From CBDBCU01 sp965243185 (GTDB lineage Bacteria; Chloroflexota; Dehalococcoidia; Lucifugimonadales; UBA3495): 64,000 bases of DNA. Location: contig OZ251531.1 of NCBI GenBank assembly GCA_965243185.1, positions 2,480,001-2,544,000 of the forward strand. The letters are read 5' to 3'. The position numbers and the translations under genes were made by a program. Shown piece by piece: positions 1 to 7,879 of the stretch. Numbering within the stretch: the first letter of the stretch is position 1; every line of letters begins with the position of its first letter. Under the pieces are notes generated by a model. That model searched no databases and was not told where the DNA came from. It saw only the letters and a program-made list of their open reading frames with translations.

Positions 1-1023
1 CGGCAAGGGCGTCGGCTCTGGGGTCGGTTCGGGTGTGCTTTCCTCTGGAATGCACCCGGCATCTACCAAGACGGAACGAGTCTCAATGGAGAGACCTTTT
101 TCTGCTTGCTCGACAGGCGGCGAAACCAAGATGACCACCCCTATAAGAGACAAGAAGTTAAAGGGTTGGTCGGGCGGTTCAGTGGATAGGTACCCTTTTA
201 TGGCGACCAAAGCGTCAGTACGCGCCTTGTGATAGTCTCCAAGTTCGTCGGGGAAAACTATTCCCCCAGCCTCTGTGAGGCGGGAATCAATTAGTTCTAT
301 GACCTCCTTATTCGTTTTTTCCCCGGTCAAACTTGGCCCTATCAACTCTTGCCCCCCACACCATATTGCGTATTCGGCAATAGTGATAGGTAGGGGGGAC
401 GGCGTCGGCTCCGGGGTTGGAGTAGGCTCACGAGTAGCCCCCGGTTCGGGCGCGTCGGTGGGCGCAGGCGTCGGGTCAAGCGTATCGGCAGGATTCGATA
501 CTTGCGGCGCGGTTGGGGCTTGGGGTTCGGCAGCGGCGGCGGCCGGTTCCTCTTGGGCCGGAGCAGCTACTTCCTGAACATCCCGCACCGTGCAGTTTTC
601 CACGACGATGTCAGAGAAGCCCTTGCCCTCGAGGAGGCCGTGGATGGCGATATACTGCCCTTCCTGCAAGGCCAGGACGGTGTCAACCTGGCCGGCGTCC
701 ACTTTGCAGACAATTCGGGTCCAGGAATCGTCGGTCGTCAGTTTGACATCATACCCGCTGCTGGCTTCGGCAATGTCGGCAATCTTGCCGGTAACCAGAA
801 CCCACTGGTCTTTATACTTGGCCTCGGCGGCAACCTGGTTGGTATCCCACGCTTGGTAAAGTTCCACGGCGGATACCTGGATGGGAACCGGGGTCGGAGT
901 AGGAGCGGGCGTCGCGGTGGGCGGCACTGCCGGGTCGGCCGGGGCGGCGCTGCCGCCGCAGGCCAGCAGAAAGGCGGAAAAGAGGAACAGGGACAGGGCA
1001 ATAAGGATGGGCAACCGTGGCAT
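1..1023 (-). CDS. OB-fold lipoprotein, 3' end beyond the left edge
   Basis: The reverse strand is open from an ATG at 1023 to the window edge (341 codons, no stop), so the C-terminus is missing. The N-terminus is a lipoprotein signal peptide with lipobox LLAC (Cys about residue 22), then a Thr/Pro-rich linker. Residues about 55-150 contain AKYKDQWVLVTGKI and a following beta-rich stretch, matching the tRNA_anti-like OB-fold found in small secreted proteins. A second Pro/Thr/Glu-rich linker leads to an unrecognised domain with the local sequence WCGGQELIG. It probably sits on the outer face of the membrane. Function is unknown; the OB-fold call rests on motif resemblance only. Confidence 0.75.
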   Translation of the reverse strand, partial: MPRLPILIALSLFLFSAFLLACGGSAAPADPAVPPTATPAPTPTPVPIQVSAVELYQAWDTNQVAAEAKYKDQWVLVTGKIADIAEASSGYDVKLTTDDSWTRIVCKVDAGQVDTVLALQEGQYIAIHGLLEGKGFSDIVVENCTVRDVQEVAAPAQEEPAAAAAEPQAPTAPQVSNPADTLDPTPAPTDAPEPGATREPTPTPEPTPSPLPITIAEYAIWCGGQELIGPSLTGEKTNKEVIELIDSRLTEAGGIVFPDELGDYHKARTDALVAIKGYLSTEPPDQPFNFLSLIGVVILVSPPVEQAEKGLSIETRSVLVDAGCIPEESTPEPTPEPTPLP

Positions 1024-1264
1024 TGTAAAACCCCCTTGCATCCGGTTCAGGAGTGGGACTACCGCCACAGCAGCCACGCTCTACAAAGACCTTACAAGGG
1101 GGCCCAAGGCCCCACATCCCAAAAGGGATTAGGTCTTTGACACAAAGAGGTAGTTCAGAGCTGTAAAGCTGCTGTGGCGCGGGGAATATAGCACAATGCC
1201 GGGGGAAATGCAAATTGGGGTTGTAATGCCGGATGCGGGCGATCCCGGAGGTTTGACGGGGCTA

Positions 1265-1273
1265 TGCTATAAT
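1265..1273 (+). promoter_or_regulatory. Extended -10 promoter of the DUF5678 gene
   Basis: TGCTATAAT is a perfect extended -10 element about 80 bp before the DUF5678 start at 1355. The surrounding GGGCTATGCTATAATTC recurs before the paralogous gene (60808) and the glycosyltransferase (9540). No good -35 box is visible at the usual distance, as expected for an extended -10 promoter. Confidence 0.6.
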
Positions 1274-1354
1274 TCGGAGCAGCCGGGGGTTGACGCTTTC
1301 CGATGGAAAACAGGGAGTTGCCGGTTGAGCCGGCGTCTAGGCAAGGAGGTTGAA

Positions 1355-1603
1355 ATGGGGCAGTTGGATTTGGAGATTGCGACTTATAACCGGATGCGGG
1401 AGGAGCTGGAGGCCAATCACCGCTGGGAGTGGGTAGTTATTCACGGGGAGGAGTTGGTGGGGATTTTCGAGGATTTTCAGGTGGCGGCGGATACGGCGGT
1501 GCGGCGGTTTGGGCGGGGGCCGTACCTGATTCGGGAGATTGGGGCGCCGCCGATTGTCATACCCTCTTACATCGTGGAGCGGCAGGGTTATGCCCACAGT
1601 TAA
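1355..1603 (+). CDS. DUF5678-like small protein
   Basis: 82-residue protein. The ATG at 1355 follows an AAGGAGG site and is preferred over upstream in-frame ATGs. The N-terminal 60 residues (MGQLDLEIATYNRMREELEA, then WEWVVIHGEELVGIFEDF) are nearly identical to the paralog at 60900 and resemble DUF5678: a basic helix followed by a small beta hairpin. The C-terminal 20 residues differ. Its 3' end overlaps the start of a truncated retropepsin gene by 14 nt, the same overlap seen in the intact pair at 60.9-61.6 kb. Function is unknown; a regulatory or antitoxin-like role for the paired protease is inference. Confidence 0.8.
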   Translation: MGQLDLEIATYNRMREELEANHRWEWVVIHGEELVGIFEDFQVAADTAVRRFGRGPYLIREIGAPPIVIPSYIVERQGYAHS

Positions 1604-1685
1604 TTGCGGGTTCAGCGATCAGCCGGAGCGCAGCGGGCAACAGGCGTTGGTGAATGAGGGGCCGACGCTTGCCCGGCCGGGCTAT
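1590..1685 (+). pseudogene. Retropepsin-like protease, truncated after about 31 codons
   Basis: The ATG at 1590 opens a frame starting MPTVNCGFSDQPERSGQQAL, matching the N-terminus of the intact aspartic protease at 61135 (MSTISGRFSDQPGFSGQAAL). Similarity stops near 1685, where a palindromic repeat begins; translation beyond that runs through the repeat to a stop at 1796. The catalytic DTG segment is missing, so the copy is inactive. It remains paired with a DUF5678 gene through a 14-nt overlap. Confidence 0.7.
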
Positions 1686-1796
1686 TGCATATACCTAGCG
1701 GCTTACTTATCGCCATTCTCACTAAAACGAGAATTCAGAGTTCCTGGCCGATCTGGATTCCCATTTCGGGGGAATGACGGTTGCGATAAGCGATAG
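1683..1796. repeat. Palindromic repeat (dRS3-like), degenerate copy
   Basis: The copy starts ATTGCATATACCTAGCGGCT and contains two inverted ATTC-type arms around GAGTTCCTGGCCGAT, ending near GGTTGCGATAAGCGATAG. The same unit recurs at 4340, 40018, 52005 and 56815. Here it interrupts the truncated protease gene. Confidence 0.8.
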
Positions 1797-1879
1797 ACTT
1801 GGCTTGCCCGGTTATCAGGGTTGGCAATTGTTGGGGATGCCGCTATAGTGGGGGGAACTTTAGTGGAAGGGGCCGGCGT

Positions 1880-3442
1880 GTGGAAAGTTCCTATTATGAC
1901 TACATTATTATCGGCAGCGGCATTGCCGGGCTGAATACGGCTTTGCTGGCCCGGGAGTATGGCTCGACGCTGATTCTGACCAAGGGGCGGGTGGATGACT
2001 GCAATACCCGCTATGCTCAGGGGGGGATTGCGGCCGCTGTTGGCGCCGGGGATACGCCGGCGTTGCATTTGCAGGATACTTTGACCGCCGGGGCCGGGTT
2101 GTGCGACCGGGACGCGGTGCAAGTCTTGACCGGTCAAGGGCCGCAGTCGGTAGCCAGTCTAATCCAGTGGGGCGTTCCTTTTGACACCATTCACGGGGAG
2201 ATTGCTTTGGGGCGGGAGGGAGCGCACAGCCGGCCGCGCATTCTCCACGCCGGCGGCGATGCTACCGGTCAGCATATTGAACTGACTTTAGCCAACCGGG
2301 TGGCGGAATCGGATATTACTGTGCTGGAATATACCCTGGCTACCGGCCTTATTGTGGAACAGGGGCGGGCGGCCGGCGTGGCAACACTGAACTCGGCTAC
2401 CGGCGAGCGGCAAACTTACAGCGGACGGGCGATTGTCATTGGCTCCGGGGGGGCCGGGCAGCTTTACCGGTACACTACTAACCCGGCGGTGGCTACGGGC
2501 GATGGGGTAGCGTTGGCATTTCGGGCCGGGGCGCGGGTGATGGATTTGGAGTTTTACCAGTTTCATCCGACGGCGTTGTGGCTGGAGGGCGCGCCCTGTT
2601 TTCTGCTGTCGGAGGCGATGCGGGGAGAGGGGGCGGTGCTGCGGGATAAGGATGGCCGGGCGTTTATGGCGGACTATCATCCGTTGGCGGATTTGGCGCC
2701 GCGGGATGTGGTGTCCCGCTCCATTGCCAATGAAATGGAACGGGCGGACGGCGGGCCGGTCTATCTGGATATTTCCCATCTGCCGCCGGATTTGGTGCAG
2801 GGCCGCTTTCCGACTATTTACCACTTCTGCCTGAACTATGGGCTGGATATTACCAAGGAGCCGGCGCCGGTGGCGCCGGCGGCCCACTATATGATGGGCG
2901 GCATTAAGATTGACACTTGGGGGCGTACTAATGTGCCGGGGCTTTACGCTTGCGGGGAGGCGGCCTGCTCGGCGGTGCACGGGGCGAACCGTCTGGCGAG
3001 CAATTCCCTGCTGGATACGCTGGTTTTTGCCCGGCGGCTGGTGAGCAGCAGTTTGGGACAGGCGCCGGCATTTGCGGAAACGAACCCGGCGGCCTTGCCG
3101 GATTTGGTCAAGACTTTGCCGGCGCGGGCGGCGGTGTGCGCCAGTGTGCCGGAACTGAACCGGGACAACTTGCGGGATTTGATGGGGCGCAACGCCGGCA
3201 TCAGCCGCAACGCGACCCGGTTGCTGCTGTCGGCGCGGATTTTCAACTTGTGGGAGCGGCTACTGCCGGCGGCGGCGGATCAGGCGGGCTATGAGTTGAG
3301 CAATATGGCGCTATTGGGGCGGCTGATGGTAGAATCGGCGCTGCTGCGGCAGGAAAGCCGGGGTTCGCATTTTCGGGAGGATTTCCCGGAAACTTCGCCG
3401 GAGTGGGAGCGGCATATCGTTTTGACCGGGGAGGAGGTATAA
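1880..3442 (+). CDS. nadB: L-aspartate oxidase
   Basis: Flavoprotein of 520 residues that oxidises L-aspartate to iminoaspartate, the first step of de novo NAD synthesis. GTG at 1880 is chosen because the conserved N-terminus (DYIIIGSGIAGLNTALLA, the FAD-binding Rossmann motif) begins a few residues later; the longer ATG form would add unrelated residues. Further family motifs include QFHPTAL, EAMRGEGA and HGANRLASNSLLD near the C-terminal FAD contacts. Length is normal. A Shine-Dalgarno for nadC (GAGGAGG) lies inside its last codons and nadC starts 2 nt after its stop, so the two are co-transcribed. The partner quinolinate synthase gene nadA is not in this window. Confidence 0.97.
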   Translation: MESSYYDYIIIGSGIAGLNTALLAREYGSTLILTKGRVDDCNTRYAQGGIAAAVGAGDTPALHLQDTLTAGAGLCDRDAVQVLTGQGPQSVASLIQWGVPFDTIHGEIALGREGAHSRPRILHAGGDATGQHIELTLANRVAESDITVLEYTLATGLIVEQGRAAGVATLNSATGERQTYSGRAIVIGSGGAGQLYRYTTNPAVATGDGVALAFRAGARVMDLEFYQFHPTALWLEGAPCFLLSEAMRGEGAVLRDKDGRAFMADYHPLADLAPRDVVSRSIANEMERADGGPVYLDISHLPPDLVQGRFPTIYHFCLNYGLDITKEPAPVAPAAHYMMGGIKIDTWGRTNVPGLYACGEAACSAVHGANRLASNSLLDTLVFARRLVSSSLGQAPAFAETNPAALPDLVKTLPARAAVCASVPELNRDNLRDLMGRNAGISRNATRLLLSARIFNLWERLLPAAADQAGYELSNMALLGRLMVESALLRQESRGSHFREDFPETSPEWERHIVLTGEEV

Positions 3443-3444
3443 GG

Positions 3445-4302
3445 ATGAGTCAGCTGCCGCCGGAGGTTTATCGGCTGATTGACGCCGCTTTGTCGGAGGA
3501 TGAGACTTTTAATGACCCGACGACCGGGCTGCTGATTCCTACGGATATTCAGGCGGTGGGGATGCTGCGGGCCAAGGCGGCCGGGGCGTTGGCCGGGGTG
3601 GCGGTAGCGCAAGCGGTCTTTCAGCGGGTGGACCGGGAACTGGACTTTGACGCCCAGGTTGCGGACGGGACGGTGCTGACGCCGGGGATGGATATTGCCC
3701 GGGTGTCCGGAGCCGCCGCGTCGATCCTGCGGGCGGAGCGGATTGCGCTGAACTTTTTGCAGCGGATGAGCGGCATTGCCAGCGACACGCGCCGCTATGT
3801 GCAGGCCGTTGACGGCTGCCCGTGCCGGATTGTGGACACCCGCAAGACGGCGCCGGGACATCGCTATTTGGATAAGTATGCGGTGCGGATGGGCGGCGGC
3901 TATAATCACCGGCTCAACCTGGCGGATGGGATATTGATTAAGGATAACCATTTGGAGGCTCTGGCGGCCCGGGAGTTGGGACTGAGGGAAGTGGTGCAAC
4001 TGGCGCTGTCCCGGGCGTCCCATACCGTCAAGGTCGAGGTGGAAGTGGAGTCGCTGGAAGGGGTGGCGGAAGCCCTGGCGGCCGGGGCGCAGATTATTAT
4101 GCTGGATAATATGCCGGTGGAGTTGATGGCGGAGGCGATGGCGTTGGTGGGCGAGCGGGCGGTGGTGGAAGCCTCCGGCGGTATCAATTTGGAGACGGTG
4201 CGGGCGGTGGCGGAAACCGGCGTACACTTGATTTCGGTGGGGAGTCTGACCCACTCGACGCAAGCTTTGGACATCAGCCTGGATTTGGAGTTTCCGGGTT
4301 GA
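3445..4302 (+). CDS. nadC: Nicotinate-nucleotide pyrophosphorylase (carboxylating)
   Basis: Quinolinate phosphoribosyltransferase, 285 residues. It converts quinolinate and PRPP to nicotinate mononucleotide with loss of CO2. Diagnostic motifs are RMSGIA, VDTRKTAPGHR and YNHRLNLADGILIKDNHL, followed by the VEVEVESL strand, IIMLDNM and the EASGGI phosphate-binding turn. ATG at 3445 sits 5 nt after GAGGAGG, itself inside the end of nadB. Full family length and no disruption. With nadB it forms a tight two-gene NAD operon. Confidence 0.97.
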   Translation: MSQLPPEVYRLIDAALSEDETFNDPTTGLLIPTDIQAVGMLRAKAAGALAGVAVAQAVFQRVDRELDFDAQVADGTVLTPGMDIARVSGAAASILRAERIALNFLQRMSGIASDTRRYVQAVDGCPCRIVDTRKTAPGHRYLDKYAVRMGGGYNHRLNLADGILIKDNHLEALAARELGLREVVQLALSRASHTVKVEVEVESLEGVAEALAAGAQIIMLDNMPVELMAEAMALVGERAVVEASGGINLETVRAVAETGVHLISVGSLTHSTQALDISLDLEFPG

Positions 4303-4337
4303 GCCGTCCCCGGCCAGGTGGGACGGCGGCAAAGCGG

Positions 4338-4452
4338 CAGGGTTATCGCATATAGGAACCGCCATTCCCGTGAGAACGGGAATCCAGAGTCCTCGGCCGA
4401 TCTGGATTCCCACTTTCGTGGGAATGACGATAGGTAGGCCGCCAAGTGCGAT
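4338..4452. repeat. Palindromic repeat, two dRS3-like 20-mers
   Basis: Two perfect ATTCCC-N8-GGGAAT palindromes lie at 4364-4383 and 4406-4425, arranged as opposing arms (GGGAATCCAGA and TCTGGATTCCC) around TCCTCGGCCGA. This is the layout of the neisserial dRS3/NIME repeats. The outer flanks TTATCGCATATA and AGTGCGATAG recur at the other copies. It lies between nadC and the next gene and could also end nadBC transcription. Confidence 0.85.
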
Positions 4453-4541
4453 AGCCGCAGGCAAAGCGGCAATTCATTCGTTCAGCGGTCAAACCGAGGG
4501 GGCAATCCAGGGGAAGCATCCCCGGAAAAGGAGAGGGCAAA

Positions 4542-5090
4542 ATGGCGCGACTATCCAATGTAACCCGGGAGGAGCTGCTGCCGGAGGATCAGCACTTTTT
4601 CGATGAAATCGTGGGGAGCCGGGGCAGTGTGCGGGGGCCGTATGGGGTGCTGCTGCACAGCCCGAAGTTGGCGGCCCGGGTGGCGCACACCGGCACCTAT
4701 GTGCGGTTCGATTTCGACATTCCCGAAGCCTTGAAAGAGGTCATCATCATCGCCACGGCCCGGGAGATTCGCAATCAGTACGAGTTTGCGGCCCACGCCC
4801 GGTTGGCCCGGGGGCATGGGGTTGCCGAGGATACCATTGGGGCGATTGCCCGGGGGACGGCGCCGGCGGGACTGGCGGGGGACGAGGCGTTGGTGGTGGC
4901 CTATGTGCAGGAGCTGCTGCAAAACCGGAAAATCAGCGATGGCACTTTTGACGCGGTGATGGCGCGGTTCGGGCGGCAAAACACGGTGGATATTACCGGG
5001 CTAATCGGCCACTACCTGCTGGTGGGGCAGATTTTGACGGCTTTTGAGGTGGAGCTGCCGGAGGGGGCGAAGGCGGAGATTGTGGATTAG
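4542..5090 (+). CDS. Carboxymuconolactone decarboxylase family protein
   Basis: 182 residues with the all-alpha AhpD/CMD fold pattern: KEVIIIATAREIRNQYEFAA followed by H-ARLARGHGV, then a second helical half ending LIGHYLLVGQILTAF. The redox CxxC of AhpD-type peroxidases is absent, so it belongs with the decarboxylase-like members, many of uncharacterised substrate. ATG at 4542 has a strong AAGGAGAGG site. It stands alone between nadC and the first RNA-like element. Substrate and pathway cannot be told from sequence. Confidence 0.85.
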   Translation: MARLSNVTREELLPEDQHFFDEIVGSRGSVRGPYGVLLHSPKLAARVAHTGTYVRFDFDIPEALKEVIIIATAREIRNQYEFAAHARLARGHGVAEDTIGAIARGTAPAGLAGDEALVVAYVQELLQNRKISDGTFDAVMARFGRQNTVDITGLIGHYLLVGQILTAFEVELPEGAKAEIVD

Positions 5091-5790
5091 GGCGGGTACG
5101 GGATATTGCCGGGGCGGCGGCTTGGGGCCGCCCCGGCGGGTTTGGGGTTTGCCTATTGCTGTTGCTAGGGGGTAGTTCGCTGGGGGCGGAACCTCTGGCC
5201 GGAGGTTCCGCCCGTGCGGGAGGCGGTTGGCTAGTCTGGCCTAGTGGGTTGCCTGGCTGGTTGGAATCCTGGCTGCGTCACTCCAGCTTTGCCCGACCAG
5301 ATTTGCCGTCCGGTAACGGACCTTGAATTGGCTACTGGCGCCGGATGGTATGGTTGCCTTTCCGACGGGTTGGCCCAGTCCAGCTACCGTTGGTTGACCG
5401 GCCTCCAGTCAACCTGTTTAACTCCAGCTCCTGTAGGGATGGGGTAGCGGTTTGGCGGCGGTTGGGATTTGCCGTTTTCCGCTGCTCCGGTTGGGGAAGT
5501 ACGGGATTCCTTAGTCCCGTTCCCCGGGGGTAGGAGCAGGGACGCTTGACGGCCGCGGGGGCCGGGGGCGTCCACAGCGCGCTGTGAGCTGAATTTCACG
5601 GTAAGCTAGCGTATCGTTTTGAGACCCGGCGTCCCGGGGCTAGGTCTGACCTTGCAATTTTTATTATGGAGGATGGAATGGTAGTTGTCAATAGTTAAAT
5701 GGGATGAATTTTCGGGAATTAGGAAATTGGTTTTGGGAGATACGGCGGGGGAACTTTTGTAAAAGTTCCCCCGCACCCCCTCAAAACTTT
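5091..5790 (+). ncRNA. Repeated structured-RNA element, copy A
   Basis: First of four copies of a 0.5-0.7 kb element. The core (5184-5675) opens with the hairpin GGGCGGAACCTC / GAGGTTCCGCCC. It continues with GTCCG-GTAA-CGGAC, GGTTGAC...GTCAACC and a nested ACGGGA...TCCCGT stem. It then has the palindrome CACAGCGCGCTGTG (5573-5586) and the conserved CACGGTAAGCTAGCGTA, and ends at TTTATTATGG. Stem bases differ between copies in a pairing-preserving way. A perfect 30-bp hairpin (5745-5774) and CCCCCTCAAAACTTTTG close the element. An extra upstream hairpin (5108-5137) is shared only with copy D. Possible frames are not kept between copies, so it is read as non-coding RNA; the RNA class is not identified. 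Confidence 0.7.
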
Positions 5791-5830
5791 TGAGTTTGGG
5801 AGGGCTGCGGGTTTTGAGAGGGGGTTTAAG

Positions 5831-5872
5831 GCGGGCATTTTAGATTCCTCGGCTATCGCCTCGGAATGACAT
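5831..5872. repeat. Second intergenic palindromic repeat family (ATTCCGA type)
   Basis: GCGGGCATTTTAGATTCCTC followed by GGCTATCGCCTCGGAATGAC. The same unit, whole or split, occurs at 31931-32311 and 55029-55117. Distinct from the dRS3-like family. Confidence 0.7.
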
Positions 5873-5919
5873 AAGGGGGCTGCGCCGGGGAATGATACGG
5901 GTAGTTGGGGGGATGGGAG

Positions 5920-6498
5920 TTATTGGGGTGCGGTGCCGTTTTCGGGCGGGGTGTCGGGGGAGGACGGGGAAATCGGTGGCCGCTCCTCGATAGGAGGGCG
6001 GCCGTTGGTCAGGCGATCGTGGTCGCGTTGGCTGGTGGGCTGTTCCAGTCGCCGCTTTTCGGTTTCTACTTCGGCGCTGATGTAGGGCGGCGGGGTGTAG
6101 TCGGGGGACAGGAGCGGCTTCAGCAGTTCAACCAGCTGGGCGGCGAGGTCAATGGTGTGGCGGACGGCCAGCGCGTTGTATTCGTGGTGGTAAAAGTTGT
6201 AGTGGGCATCCCGGGCCGCGGAGTAGCAGCCGATGATTTCTTTGTTGGCTTGCTCGGCGGCGATAATATGGACGATGCTACCGAGTTTCCAGTCGGCATC
6301 GTTGAACCAGCGGCGTTTTTCGGCGACGGCTTTGACGGCAAAGGCGGCGGCGCCCCAGGCTTTATCGGAGGCTTGGAGGAGGTCGCCGGCGTCGAGTTCC
6401 AGGCGGGCGTTGGTCAGCAGCTCTTGACTGATGCCGGCGTTGCGGATGGCTTCGGCATCGGGCGAGGGGCCGGGGGCGGTGTCTAAAGGCAGGGTCAT
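5920..6498 (-). CDS. PaREP1-family protein
   Basis: 192 residues. The segment LDAGDLLQASDKAWGAAAFAVKAVAE (residues about 35-60), followed by another helix and YHHEYNALAVRHTIDLAAQL, is the signature of the PaREP1/PaREP8 family: small HEPN-like helical proteins common in archaea and Chloroflexota. ATG at 6498 starts the family-like region; a longer open frame to 7230 overlaps the GNAT gene and is spurious. The last 40 residues are Pro/Glu/Arg-rich and probably disordered. It lies downstream of the NUDIX and GNAT genes on the same strand, 131 bp from the GNAT stop. Function unknown. Confidence 0.75.
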   Translation of the reverse strand: MTLPLDTAPGPSPDAEAIRNAGISQELLTNARLELDAGDLLQASDKAWGAAAFAVKAVAEKRRWFNDADWKLGSIVHIIAAEQANKEIIGCYSAARDAHYNFYHHEYNALAVRHTIDLAAQLVELLKPLLSPDYTPPPYISAEVETEKRRLEQPTSQRDHDRLTNGRPPIEERPPISPSSPDTPPENGTAPQ

Positions 6499-6629
6499 AA
6501 GGGGTGCAACCTCGATTAGTAGAGTAGGAGGATTATAACGGATGGGGAGGGGTTTTGACAACCGGATACTGGTGGTCGGTCTCCTCGTTTTTGCGGGAAT
6601 GATGGTGGTGATGGGCGATGGGGCGGGGG

Positions 6630-7205
6630 TTATTCGGCGTTTTCCGGTGGGGGGAAGTGCCAGCGTTTTTCCAATAGGGCCGGGGCTTGGGCGTACCAGT
6701 CGGCGCGGAGGACTTCCATCAGGATGAAGTCCCGGCCCATCCGCCGGACGGCGCGCACCGGGTGGAAACCGCATTTGCCAAAGCTGCGCTGGGCGCGTGC
6801 GTTCCAGTGCAGGGTGTGCAGATAGACGCGCCGGAGCTGCCGCTGGTTGAACATAAAATCCAGCAGGGTGATTACGGCGTCGTAGCCGTAGCCGTGGTTC
6901 CAGTAGTCGCGGTCGCCGATGACGATGCCGAGTTCGGCTTCGCGGTTGACCGAATCGAGGTCGTAATACATACAGTTGCCGATGAGTTTGGGGCCGGCGA
7001 CTTCGATGGCGAAGTGGTGGGAGCCGGGGGTGGGCCAGCGCAACTGGTCCTGAAACATTTTCAGGTAGCGGTCGTAGTTCATGGTCAGGGGAAAGGCGGC
7101 GTCGAGTTCGGCCAGTTCCGGGTCGCACCGCCAGATGTAATCCTGTTCGGCGTCGGCCAGCCGCTTGTCCCGCAGGGTAACTCTTGCGCCGTACAGTTCC
7201 GGCAT
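6630..7205 (-). CDS. GNAT family N-acetyltransferase (RimJ/RimL type)
   Basis: 191 residues. It shows the Acetyltransf_3 order: VTLRDKRLADAEQDYIW at the N-terminus, a central beta strand HHFAIEV, GNCMYYDL, the AELGIVIGDRDYWNHGYG acetyl-CoA-binding turn, and VYLHTLHWNARAQRSFGKCGF. It transfers acetyl from acetyl-CoA to an unknown amine. Its ATG shares one base with the TGA of the upstream NUDIX gene (TGATG), so the two are translationally coupled. Confidence 0.88.
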   Translation of the reverse strand: MPELYGARVTLRDKRLADAEQDYIWRCDPELAELDAAFPLTMNYDRYLKMFQDQLRWPTPGSHHFAIEVAGPKLIGNCMYYDLDSVNREAELGIVIGDRDYWNHGYGYDAVITLLDFMFNQRQLRRVYLHTLHWNARAQRSFGKCGFHPVRAVRRMGRDFILMEVLRADWYAQAPALLEKRWHFPPPENAE

Positions 7206-7678
7206 CAGTTACCCGGCTCCCGGCGGGCAATCAGGTGCATAGCCTGCCGCAGGACATCGGCTTCGTTGGCGTAAGCGAGGCGGTCGAGGGCTTCGGCGCA
7301 GGGAAACCAGGCGACGACATCAAACTCCGGGTCGTGGCGGTCGGTGTGGCCGCCGACCGGGGACATCAGGTAGAAATGTACGGTTTTGTGGTAGCGCACG
7401 GTGCCTTCCCGGTCGGAAAACCAGTAGTCGATGCTTTTGATGGGGGACTCGATGATGGTTTCGAGGCCGGTCTCCTCCTGGACTTCGCGGAGGGCGGTTT
7501 GTTCGAGGGTTTCGCCGGGGTCGGGAGTGCCTTTAGCGAGGCTCCAGCGCACCGGGTCATCCCGGCCGCATAAGACGGTTTCGATGCCGTTGGCGGCGCG
7601 GCGGTACACCACGCCGCCGGCGGATACCGGCTCCTCGAGGCGGGGCGGATTAGCTGCGGCGGTAAGTTGCTTTGCCAT
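7205..7678 (-). CDS. NUDIX hydrolase
   Basis: 157 residues. The complete NUDIX box is present: G-TPDPG-E-TLEQTAL-RE-V-QEETG, with the catalytic glutamates, about residues 50-72. The N-terminus EPVSAGGVVYRR is typical of NTP-pyrophosphohydrolase members such as diadenosine-polyphosphate hydrolases. ATG at 7678 is preferred over the ORF start at 7768 because AAAGGAAA lies just upstream and the domain starts soon after. It is coupled to the following GNAT gene by TGATG. The exact nucleotide substrate cannot be inferred. Confidence 0.9.
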   Translation of the reverse strand: MAKQLTAAANPPRLEEPVSAGGVVYRRAANGIETVLCGRDDPVRWSLAKGTPDPGETLEQTALREVQEETGLETIIESPIKSIDYWFSDREGTVRYHKTVHFYLMSPVGGHTDRHDPEFDVVAWFPCAEALDRLAYANEADVLRQAMHLIARREPGN

Positions 7679-7731
7679 CAGTTTCCTTTGGGTTCGGCCC
7701 GGGTGAGGGTCGAGGGATTTTGCAAAATTAA

Positions 7732-7754
7732 CCGCCGCCATTTTAGGGCGGCGG
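7732..7754 (-). terminator. Hairpin between secreted-protein paralog 1 and the NUDIX gene
   Basis: CCGCCGCC and GGCGGCGG form an 8-bp stem with a 7-nt loop. On the minus strand it is followed by TTAATTTTGC, so it probably ends transcription of the upstream secreted-protein locus. Confidence 0.55.
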
Positions 7755-7879
7755 GAGAGGGTAGTCAATGCCGTTGGGCCGGAGTTTTGTGGGGGATGGC
7801 GTTAAAAAGACCGTCAGACCCGGCAAAATCGGGGCTGACGGCGCGGGTTTTCCAGGGGCAACGGCGGACGCCGCTGGGG

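Noticed and set aside
3289..4464. Long minus frame opposite nadC
   Set aside because: Antisense shadow of a highly conserved gene with GC-skewed codons; no independent support.
5108..5137. Terminator of the carboxymuconolactone gene
   Set aside because: Same hairpin precedes copy D where no plus-strand gene ends, so it is treated as part of the RNA-like element (it may also stop transcription).
5244..5533. Open frames inside RNA-like copy A (and matching ones in copies B-D)
   Set aside because: Frames differ between copies through indels while hairpins are kept; no ribosome site or conserved protein.
5920..7230. 436-codon minus frame across the PaREP1-like and GNAT genes
   Set aside because: Only the last 192 codons match a family; the first part overlaps the GNAT gene in another frame.
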